Below are positions 37,188-44,504 of a stretch of 64,000 nucleotides of DNA, one piece after another. The stretch is from assembly GCF_003472385.1 (NCBI RefSeq), contig NZ_QRLV01000004.1:1-64000 (forward strand). The letters are read 5' to 3'. The notes beneath the pieces were generated by a model. The model had not been told where the DNA came from. It made no database searches and worked only from the letters and a program-made list of their open reading frames with translations. The DNA is from Sutterella sp. AM11-39. Its GTDB lineage: Bacteria; Pseudomonadota; Gammaproteobacteria; Burkholderiales; Burkholderiaceae_F. The stretch's first letter is position 1; each line of letters begins with the position of its first letter. A program made the position numbers and the translations under genes.

Positions 37188-38570
37188 ATGGCTTTGACGT
37201 TCGAATCCGGTCTCGACAGTCTGATGCATTTTGTGGGCCTCAAAGGCGAAGAGGCCTACCATGCCAATGTCGCCGATCCTCTGCATGCCGCATTCCGCGC
37301 CAAAGCTGCTGTCCATGCCGGTCCGATGGGCATGCCGATGATCTGGGCTCTGGCGCGCGGCAAGCTCAATTCCTTATCCAACCATAAGCGCGAAGGAAAG
37401 GCTCTTGCCTACATACACGTGCCGTTTTGTGAGACGCGTTGCCTCTACTGCATGTTCTACCAGAACGCTTACACCGACGAACTGGCCGATCACTACACGG
37501 ATCTTCTGATCAAGGAAATGCAGATTTGGGCCGACCGCCCGGTTCAGAAGGAAGGAGACATCTGCGCGCTTTATCTCGGTGGCGGTACACCAAGCGCACT
37601 ATCCTCGGCCAACCTTAGCCGCATTTTGAAGGCTGCGCACAACTATCTGCCTCTGGCTGCCGATTGCGAAATCACGCTCGAAGGTCGTATGCACGACATG
37701 ACAACCGAGCGACTCGATGCGGCTGTAAAAGGCGGTGTCAACCGCGTTTCTCTGGGCGTACAAACTTTCAACGACGAGATTCGTCTGGCCATGCAACGTC
37801 TGGACGACAAGGACGAAATGGTGAAGCGCATTGAGTTGCTCGCGCAGTACCCGCAGATCGCAACTGTTATCGACCTGATCTACGGCTTTCCGATGCAAAC
37901 GGAATCCGTCTGGGAAAACGATGTGCGCACCGCCGCGTCTCTTCCTTTGGACGGTGTCGACTGCTATCAACTCAACCTTTTTCAGAAGTCGCCGCTTGCC
38001 AAACGCATCGAAGCCGGAAAGATGCCGCCTGCCGCAACGCTCGCTCAGGCCGCCGATCAATTTGCCGCTTCGGACGCCATTCTGAGCGCCGATCCGAATT
38101 GGGAACGTATCTCCAACACCCACTGGCGACGCACGCCCAAGGAGCGCAATATATACAACTCACTGGGTAAAGGCGCCTGTGATTGTCTGGCATTCGGTTG
38201 CGGAGCGGGCGGCAAACTTTTCGGACACGCGTTCATGCAGGAGCGCAATCTCGCGGCTTGGGAAAAACAGGTGATGCGAGGTGAAAAGCCAGTCTTTGCT
38301 TTGATGAAGCCCACGGCAAATTGGCACTTGTTGCGAACAGTCGCCTGTGCAGTGGAAAACGGCCCGTTCAACCTCACGGAAATCGGAGCCTCGTTCGGGA
38401 AGGACGTCGACAGTGCAGCAGCCTCTTTGCTCGAACAGTGGATTGCGGCCGGATTGCTCGAAAAAAGCCAAGACACCTACTACCCGACCGTTGCCGGAAT
38501 GTTCTGGCACGTCACAATGGCGCAATTTTTGGTCAATGTCATTTCGAAGCGATTGCGAGCGGAAACGTGA
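37188..38570 (+). CDS. hutW: Radical SAM haem-degrading enzyme, ChuW/HutW-like
   Basis: 460 residues. The HemN-like radical SAM core starts with YIHVPFCETRCLYCMFYQN, whose Cys-x3-Cys-x2-Cys binds the 4Fe-4S cluster near residue 85. It continues with LGGGTPSALS, VSLGVQTFND and DLIYGFPMQTE. The long N-terminal region before the cluster and the FQN ending match ChuW/HutW, which opens haem anaerobically to anaerobilin, rather than HemN or HemW. The start ATG 37188 has a strong gggag site; the longer frame from 37038 overlaps the LysE gene. It would free iron from haem without oxygen. No chuX/chuY or haem receptor is adjacent. Confidence 0.82.
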   Translation: MALTFESGLDSLMHFVGLKGEEAYHANVADPLHAAFRAKAAVHAGPMGMPMIWALARGKLNSLSNHKREGKALAYIHVPFCETRCLYCMFYQNAYTDELADHYTDLLIKEMQIWADRPVQKEGDICALYLGGGTPSALSSANLSRILKAAHNYLPLAADCEITLEGRMHDMTTERLDAAVKGGVNRVSLGVQTFNDEIRLAMQRLDDKDEMVKRIELLAQYPQIATVIDLIYGFPMQTESVWENDVRTAASLPLDGVDCYQLNLFQKSPLAKRIEAGKMPPAATLAQAADQFAASDAILSADPNWERISNTHWRRTPKERNIYNSLGKGACDCLAFGCGAGGKLFGHAFMQERNLAAWEKQVMRGEKPVFALMKPTANWHLLRTVACAVENGPFNLTEIGASFGKDVDSAAASLLEQWIAAGLLEKSQDTYYPTVAGMFWHVTMAQFLVNVISKRLRAET

Positions 38571-38637
38571 TTTCTTTTGGATTCAGAGCCGTAGACACAC
38601 AAAACGAATTTTCTGCCCAGAATTAGCGGTCAATCTC

Positions 38638-38666
38638 TTGCACAATCGCAAAAGAATGTGCATAAT
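38638..38666 (+). promoter_or_regulatory. Probable sigma-70 promoter of tRNA-Ser
   Basis: TTGCAC (38638-38643), a 17-bp spacer and CATAAT (38661-38666) lie 55 bp before the tRNA. Spacing and position suit a tRNA promoter. Confidence 0.6.
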
Positions 38667-38720
38667 GCGCATTCTCCGATTCAGGAGAACACACAATTTG
38701 ATCTGTAAAACAGAGACCGC

Positions 38721-38811
38721 GGAAGGATGGCAGAGTGGTTGATTGTACCGCCCTGGAAAGGCGGCATGTCCGTTTAGGGCATCGAGGGTTCGAATCCCTC
38801 TCCTTCCGCCA
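38721..38811 (+). tRNA. serX: tRNA-Ser (anticodon GGA)
   Basis: A class II tRNA with the long variable arm of serine tRNAs. The acceptor ggaagga pairs with tccttcc, and the T-loop ggttcgaatcc is standard. The anticodon loop ctGGAaa, with GGA at 38755-38757, reads UCC/UCU. The CCA end is encoded (38809-38811). The symbol is only a generic label. Confidence 0.95.
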
Positions 38812-38821
38812 GCAGATAAAG

Positions 38822-38850
38822 CCGGACGATTCATGATCGTTCGGTTTTTT
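38822..38850 (+). terminator. Terminator after tRNA-Ser
   Basis: The 9-bp stem ccggacgat/atcgttcgg (one G-U pair; 38822-38830 and 38836-38844) is followed by six T. Confidence 0.85.
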
Positions 38851-39148
38851 CTTTATATTCAGTCACTTACATCAATTTTTCATTCCTTGCCGCCCTACCT
38901 GGTTCGGCCAAATCCGAGGCGAATTGATGGATAAATTGATGGATAGAATGGTTCGGTCATTGAAAAAACCGCATTTATCCATCAATTTATCCATCAATTA
39001 TGGCCAGAACATGCAGACCACTTACTGCTTGAAGTGGTCATGAATTTTTGGACACCATGGGAGTCAAACCATCCGGATACCACGAGTCATTTGACAACAG
39101 TCCTGCGAAGACTTTTCAATAGGTTCAAAGCTCCAAGGAATCGGAGTA
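38851..39148. other. Spacer between tRNA-Ser and the small secreted protein gene
   Basis: About 300 bp without a coding frame I can support. It contains the four-copy inverted 12-mer (38922-38999, listed separately). A second perfect 8-bp hairpin gaccactt/aagtggtc (39016-39023 and 39032-39039) is followed by atgaattttt, which could act as a plus-strand terminator. The right end lies just 3' of the minus-strand gene. Confidence 0.5.
38922..38999. repeat. Four copies of a 12-bp repeat in a perfect palindrome
   Basis: The left arm (38922-38945) is two head-to-tail copies of aattgatggata. The right arm (38976-38999) is two copies of its exact complement, tatccatcaatt. The 24-bp arms are perfectly complementary across a 30-base spacer. 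The arrangement suggests a multi-site protein-binding element, a structured RNA or a mobile-element scar 72 bp beyond tRNA-Ser. Confidence 0.9.
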
Positions 39149-39616
39149 TCACTTCTTGAAAGCATCCATCAACGCGCTTCCAAACTCGATTGCGTTTCGC
39201 ACTTTACTTGCGTTTTCCGAGCTGCCACCCAAACTTGACAGCCATCCCGATGTACTCTCGGCGATTCTGTCTGCCACCAATCGCTCAACCGTGTAGGAAA
39301 GAGCCTGCTGCATACCGTTTCTCGGATCAGACAGCAGAACACGCGCAGCCTGCTTGCGACAAGGACCGAGCACCAGTTTGGATGCAAGAGCCTTCGTCTT
39401 GCTGTTAACCTGATTGATCTTGGTCTGAGGAATCGACTGGACTTTTCTGGCGGCATTGGTCGAACCAAGCGAAACGTACATGAACTGCACGAGCGTATCT
39501 CTATCCGCGGAACTCGTGTTGTTATAGATGCAACGACCAAGCTCTTCGGCGTCAGTAGCCGCCAATACCGGGGACACCACCAAGCATGCAAGAACCGCCA
39601 AAAACGTTATCTTCAA
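39149..39616 (-). CDS. Small exported protein of unknown function
   Basis: 155 residues with a clear signal peptide (about 1-19, ending VLAAT). The mature part is helical and has two Cys (GRCIYNNTS near residue 29 and LGPCRKQAARVLL near 85), likely a disulfide. The phrase DRDTLVQFMYVSLGS resembles a family of about 150-residue periplasmic helical proteins, but I cannot name it with certainty. It lies downstream of brnQ on the same strand, separated by two hairpins, so it is probably independently expressed. Confidence 0.8.
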   Translation of the reverse strand: MKITFLAVLACLVVSPVLAATDAEELGRCIYNNTSSADRDTLVQFMYVSLGSTNAARKVQSIPQTKINQVNSKTKALASKLVLGPCRKQAARVLLSDPRNGMQQALSYTVERLVADRIAESTSGWLSSLGGSSENASKVRNAIEFGSALMDAFKK

Positions 39617-39673
39617 CTTAATTTCTCCTCAAAATCAGACGTATTTTTCGTTTGTCAATCCACTCAAGTAAAC

Positions 39674-39757
39674 AACCCGCGACTAAAAGCCGCGGGTTCC
39701 CTCGCGGATTTATATGAACGCACAGACGAAACAGGCTGCCTCTTTGGAAGCAGCCTG
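39674..39757 (-). terminator. Two hairpins after brnQ
   Basis: Perfect 8-bp stems caggctgc/gcagcctg (39732-39739 and 39750-39757) and aacccgcg/cgcgggtt (39674-39681 and 39691-39698) follow the brnQ stop on the minus strand. The T-runs are weak (tttcgt, tgttt). They probably stop most brnQ transcripts. Confidence 0.55.
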
Positions 39758-39780
39758 CATTCGTTTGGAATAACGATGGG

Positions 39781-41115
39781 TTACGGCTGGGCCGGCCCCT
39801 TCGTAAGCGACTTATGAATCATACCGATTACGAAGCCGACGACAGCAAAAGGAATCCAACCTAGCCCATAGGTATGCAACGGCACCCACTGAGCAAGAAT
39901 GGCTTCAAGTCCGCCCATGGCAATCTTGGCCGTCTGCAATCCGTTGTATAGCGCCATCACGAACGTAAAGCCGATCGTCCATGCCCACACGCAACGACGG
40001 CCGCCGATCATGTTGTGCAGGAACGAAAGAATCACCAACGCCACGCAGAGCGGGTACAAGAACATCAACACCGGAATGGTCGAAACGATGATGGTCTTCA
40101 AACCGAACAAGCCGATGAGATAGGAAATCACAGTAAAGATGACAACCCAAACGCCGTACTTGATGCGGCCGCCGGACAAATTCATGAAGTGAGCGGCCGT
40201 GCAGCTGATCAAACCGATCGCGGTCGTCAAGCAAGCCAAAATCACCATGGCCGCCAGGAGCATCGCACCGCCGTTACCGAAAAGAAGTTTGGCACTCAAA
40301 GCAAGAATCGGAGCACCGGTTTCCTGAATGCCGATCGCGCTCACGCTCTCCGCACCGATCTTCGCAATGAAGATATAGATAACGCCGAGCATCGGAGCGG
40401 CAATCAACGCGGCCTTGAACACTTCGCGTGCAATGTCGGACTGCTTGGTAAAGCCGGCATCACGGACGACCCCAATGGTGAGAGACGCGAAGATCAACGC
40501 GGCAATAGCGTCGAGCGTGTTATAGCCATCAAGGATTCCCTGGACAATAGCCATCACAGGAGTCGCGTAGGGAGCGGCAGGTGTCTGCGGTTCGCCCATC
40601 GGAGTGATGAAGCTCTTGATAATAAAGACCAACAGCGTCAAAACCAACAGCGGCGTCAGGATCTTGCCGACACGATCCACAAGTTTGGACGGAGACGCAG
40701 CAAGCCATCCGGCTACGCCCAAAAAGACAGCCAGAAAGATCGGCATGCCGACTTCGAGTTGAGACGGCTCAAGGAAAGGAACAATTGCAATTTCCCAGGA
40801 GACCGTACCGGTACGAGGAACAGCAAAGCAAGGACCGATGGCCAGAATGCAGACTGTGGAATAGAAAACGCCGAACCACGGATGGACGCGGTTGCCAATT
40901 TCACGCACACCGGGAAGACCGGAATAGCCCACGGCCATCACGGTGAGTAGAGGCAGACCGACGCCGGTGATGCAAAAGCCCAGCAAAGCCCACCAGACAT
41001 CGGTGCCGGCGGCCTGTCCCATGGAGGCCGGAAAGATGAGGTTGCCCGCGCCGAAGAAGAGCGCAAAGAGCATCAGACCAATAGGAATAAATCGCGTTCG
41101 GGAATCCGATTGCAT
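39781..41115 (-). CDS. brnQ: Branched-chain amino acid:cation symporter BrnQ
   Basis: A 444-residue LIVCS-family carrier for Leu, Ile and Val with about 12 membrane spans. It shows family landmarks near the N-terminus (LFALFFGAGNLIFPASMGQAAG) and LLTVMAVGYSGLPG around residue 60. It takes up branched-chain amino acids with Na+ or H+. The genome also makes them (ilv operon at 50-53 kb), so this is a salvage route. It is divergent from the bcs operon across an 800-bp gap. Confidence 0.94.
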   Translation of the reverse strand: MQSDSRTRFIPIGLMLFALFFGAGNLIFPASMGQAAGTDVWWALLGFCITGVGLPLLTVMAVGYSGLPGVREIGNRVHPWFGVFYSTVCILAIGPCFAVPRTGTVSWEIAIVPFLEPSQLEVGMPIFLAVFLGVAGWLAASPSKLVDRVGKILTPLLVLTLLVFIIKSFITPMGEPQTPAAPYATPVMAIVQGILDGYNTLDAIAALIFASLTIGVVRDAGFTKQSDIAREVFKAALIAAPMLGVIYIFIAKIGAESVSAIGIQETGAPILALSAKLLFGNGGAMLLAAMVILACLTTAIGLISCTAAHFMNLSGGRIKYGVWVVIFTVISYLIGLFGLKTIIVSTIPVLMFLYPLCVALVILSFLHNMIGGRRCVWAWTIGFTFVMALYNGLQTAKIAMGGLEAILAQWVPLHTYGLGWIPFAVVGFVIGMIHKSLTKGPAQP

Positions 41116-41915
41116 GAATACACCTTGTATTTATCAGCTTTTTGTTATGAAAGAATGTCGGGAACCGCCGTGGAGCGCCAACGCAAATCCACGCTTTCCG
41201 AGTCTTGGATCCGGAAAAAATATCGACATACGGCAAACAGCATCAGGGGTCGCCTGTTTGTACCGCGTGACCGGCTGCCGAAAGTGCGGTCCCAATGCTT
41301 AAAGGCGTGCGCATGAAGCTGAGGGTAGGCTTCGGGGGTGCGCGAGCGGGAACCCGTTTCATCCTTACAAACGAATTCCTGTCCGTCGGAGCTTGGATCA
41401 CAAACTTGACGGCGGCATTGGTTTCCGAACTCCGATTCTACGAATAAGCAAGCGCTCCCGCTAAGAAAAATCGTTAAAAATGCGATTATTTTCGGATTTT
41501 CGTGTTTAAAAACATCAGAATTAAGGCATTTTCCCTAAAACTTGGGCGTAAAAGGCAACAAAACACAAGGTCTCGCGCTTTTGACGTCTTTCCGCTTTCG
41601 ATCCAAACGACAGGCTCCTCGTTTTGGATTTGGCCGACGTCAAAGCACGGTCAATCTGCAAGATTTTTACAATTCGGTTCTCGTTTTTTACGGCCTCGTT
41701 GCGTAATCTATCGGGCAAAAGTAGTAGTTACCATTAAAATGTTGTCCTAAAGGCTCGATGCGCCTCTGCGTCCGACATGCCTCAGCTTCCGAAACAGGTA
41801 ACCGGCTTCGACCCGCCCCTGTTTTTTTGTTTTGTCGGACATCCCGGTTGCGCCGGCGCCGTGCGCCCGTCAAGCGATGTTCGGGTCATTTCGATTAAAA
41901 GAATTACAACCGCCC
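41116..41915. other. Long divergent region between brnQ and the bcs operon
   Basis: 800 bp without a supported gene. Frames of 82 codons (plus, 41502-41750) and 65 codons (minus, 41521-41718) oppose each other and match nothing known. The stretch should carry the brnQ promoter on the left and the bcs promoter and leader on the right, where A/T-rich sequence lies at 41690-41745 and a T-rich run at 41821-41832. In-frame TTG 41832 and ATG 41877 would extend bcsA upstream. I could not recognise a c-di-GMP riboswitch or a clear operator. Confidence 0.45.
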
Positions 41916-44483
41916 ATGCCCAGTAAAACTCTGTCGGACTTTAAAGACCGCTTACTGAAGCCCAGTCCCAAGAGATCGGAAAAAAGCCCCGCCACCAAGC
42001 ACACCCTGCCGGCGGCTTTTGCCTTTTTCCTGATTTCGATCTTTATTCCGTTAGAACGCGCTTTCTGGCAGGGCATCATCGCGCGCCGCCGCGAGCTATA
42101 TCCGCACGTCAATTTTGATCATCTGTGCTTTGCCGATGTCCTGCGCATCTGCATCCAGACGATTTTTCTGGCCTTTTTTACAGCGCTGCCCGTACGCGAC
42201 TTCTGGCAGTTCAATCCGCTCGCGCGTTTCATTCGCGCCGTCATCCGTTTAGTGGGCCGCATCGGCGACGCTATCGGGCGTCTGGGCGGACGGATTATCT
42301 TCAACATCGGCGCCAATTTGGTCAAAAGCCGCCGCCGCGTCGGTCGAAAGCAGGTTTCTAAGTTCCAAAACTCGATTTTTTGGGCCGCCGGCATCGTGGC
42401 TGGTCTTCTTGCTATCCTCTGCATCACCCAGCCTTTTAATGTGCAAGGCCAGGTGGTGTTCCTTTCCATCGTGCTTTTATCGGCATGGTCGCTCACTCAC
42501 ATCAAGGCCCGTATCTCACTGATGCTCCTTTTTGTGCTTTCGGTGACCGTTTCGGGCCGCTACCTGTGGTGGCGCTACACCTCAACAATTCACGCCGACG
42601 GCGCGATCAGCCTCTTTTTGTCATGCCTGCTTCTGGCCGCTGAAACCTACGCCTTCATCGTGATGGTCCTGGGCTACTTCCAGGTCTGCTGGCCGCTGGA
42701 CCGCCGTCCGAAGCGGCTCCCCGCCGACCGCTCGACTTGGCCCACAGTCGACATTTTCATTCCGACCTACAACGAGTCGCTTGAAGTCATTAAACCCACG
42801 GTCTTCGCCGCCAAGAACCTCGACTGGCCGGAAGACAAGATCAACGTCTACATCCTCGACGACGGCAGTCGAGATTGGGTAGAGGATTTTGCCAAGGCCG
42901 CCGGCGTTCATTACATCAAGCGCGACGAACACAACCACGCCAAGGCCGGCAACATCAACAACGCGATGAAGCTCACCTCGGGCGAGTTCATCACGATCTA
43001 CGACTGCGACCACGTCCCCTCTTCGGACTTTCTCACGAGCACCGTGGGCTGGCTCGTGCACGACAAGAAGATCGCGCTCGTTCAGACGCCGCACCACTTC
43101 TATTCACCCGATCCTTTTGAAAAGAACCTGCATCTCGACCGCGCCATGCCGTTTGAGAACTCGCTCTTTCACGACTACATCCAAAAGGGCAACGACACTT
43201 GGAATGCGGTCATGTTCTGCGGCTCCAACGCCGTGATGCGCCGCAGCGCCCTGGAAGAAATCGGCGGCATCGCTGTGGAAACAGTGACCGAAGACGCGCA
43301 CACGTCGCTCAAGCTCAACCGCCGCGGCTGGAAGTCGGCCTGCATCTCCAAGCCTTTGGCTTCGGGCCTTTCGACCGAATCGCTTTCGGCGCACATCGGT
43401 CAGCGCATCCGCTGGGCCCGCGGCATGATCCAGATTTTCCGCCTGGACAACCCGTTGCTGAAAAAGGGCCTCACCCTGCCCCAGCGTCTGTGCTTCATGA
43501 ACGCCATGATTCACTTCCTGCACGGGTTGCCGCGCATCATCTTTTTGCTCGCGCCCCTGCCCTATATGTTCTTTGACATCTACGTCATCTACGCCACGGC
43601 AGCGGCCATTTTCGCCTACGTGATTCCGCACATGGTTCACGCGGCCATCACCAATCAGCAGCTGCAGCGCGGTTATCGCTATCCGTTCCTGGGCGGTGTC
43701 TACGAAACGGTGCTGTCCTGGTACATTCTGCTGCCGACGACCGTCGCCCTGATCTTCCCGCACAAGGGCAAGTTCAACGTGACGGCCAAAGGCATGACCA
43801 TCGACAAGAAGTACGTCGACTGGCACATCGCCACGCCGGTGCTCATTCTGATGGTTTTGAACCTTCTGGGCCTGGCCATCGGCATCTACAAGACGGTAAC
43901 CGCTGCAGACCCGCAAGTCTCCACGCTGATCATCAACATCGCGTGGATCGCCTACAACCTGTTGGTTTTGGGTGCTGCCTTTGCCGTGGCTGTGGAAGAG
44001 ATCATGGAGCATCCGCTGCCCCGCGTGCCGCTGAAGGCGGGCGCCGTAGTAACGACTTCCGACGGCACCAAGCACGCCGTGTCGGTCGTCGAATTCAGCC
44101 AGACCGAGCTCGTGCTCGACATGAAGGGGCTTGCCGCGGGTGAATCCGTCGTTATCGAAATGACGGGCAACGGTCATACGGATACGTTCAAAGCCACGGT
44201 TGCACGCGAAGCCAAGGGCTTTACGGAATTTGATCTTGTTTTCGAGTCGGTTGAAGATGAAATTCGCTTCAACCGCCAGACGTTTGCGCGGGAAGGCCAT
44301 TGGGGCGACAAATTCGACAGTCATGTCGACGATCGCTTCATCGCCGGCTTCCTGCGTTTGGTCGGCTTTGCCGCGTACGGCTTCAAGTCGCTTGTTGAAT
44401 TTCTGCCGGGGACGGCGGGACGTTTTGTGCGCTATGTCGTGAGCTTCTTGCCGCGCATGCCCAAGACGTCCGTCGGCCTCTAA
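41916..44483 (+). CDS. bcsA: Cellulose synthase catalytic subunit BcsA
   Basis: Polymerises UDP-glucose into cellulose and threads it through the inner membrane. From ATG 41916 it is 855 residues (E. coli 872). It has N-terminal membrane helices, then the GT2 core: DDG at about 315, DCD at about 363, TED at about 458 and QRIRW at about 496. The gating-loop FNVTAKG motif precedes the last helices. A C-terminal PilZ domain (about 690-800) aligns with E. coli, but both c-di-GMP motifs are altered: RRSHR becomes HPLPR (699-703) and DFSDGG becomes EFSQTE (726-731). Catalysis looks intact; the usual c-di-GMP switch does not. First gene of the bcsABZG operon. Confidence 0.95.
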   Translation: MPSKTLSDFKDRLLKPSPKRSEKSPATKHTLPAAFAFFLISIFIPLERAFWQGIIARRRELYPHVNFDHLCFADVLRICIQTIFLAFFTALPVRDFWQFNPLARFIRAVIRLVGRIGDAIGRLGGRIIFNIGANLVKSRRRVGRKQVSKFQNSIFWAAGIVAGLLAILCITQPFNVQGQVVFLSIVLLSAWSLTHIKARISLMLLFVLSVTVSGRYLWWRYTSTIHADGAISLFLSCLLLAAETYAFIVMVLGYFQVCWPLDRRPKRLPADRSTWPTVDIFIPTYNESLEVIKPTVFAAKNLDWPEDKINVYILDDGSRDWVEDFAKAAGVHYIKRDEHNHAKAGNINNAMKLTSGEFITIYDCDHVPSSDFLTSTVGWLVHDKKIALVQTPHHFYSPDPFEKNLHLDRAMPFENSLFHDYIQKGNDTWNAVMFCGSNAVMRRSALEEIGGIAVETVTEDAHTSLKLNRRGWKSACISKPLASGLSTESLSAHIGQRIRWARGMIQIFRLDNPLLKKGLTLPQRLCFMNAMIHFLHGLPRIIFLLAPLPYMFFDIYVIYATAAAIFAYVIPHMVHAAITNQQLQRGYRYPFLGGVYETVLSWYILLPTTVALIFPHKGKFNVTAKGMTIDKKYVDWHIATPVLILMVLNLLGLAIGIYKTVTAADPQVSTLIINIAWIAYNLLVLGAAFAVAVEEIMEHPLPRVPLKAGAVVTTSDGTKHAVSVVEFSQTELVLDMKGLAAGESVVIEMTGNGHTDTFKATVAREAKGFTEFDLVFESVEDEIRFNRQTFAREGHWGDKFDSHVDDRFIAGFLRLVGFAAYGFKSLVEFLPGTAGRFVRYVVSFLPRMPKTSVGL

Positions 44484-44504
44484 TACTTTTGAGTCTCACA
44501 CCAA

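Noticed and set aside
38851..39148. Integrated island at tRNA-Ser
   Set aside because: The palindrome lies next to the tRNA, but there is no integrase gene and no repeated tRNA 3' end within the window.
41116..41915. c-di-GMP riboswitch or small bcs gene (bcsR/bcsF) upstream of bcsA
   Set aside because: No recognisable GEMM motif, and no short frame resembling BcsR or BcsF with a ribosome binding site.
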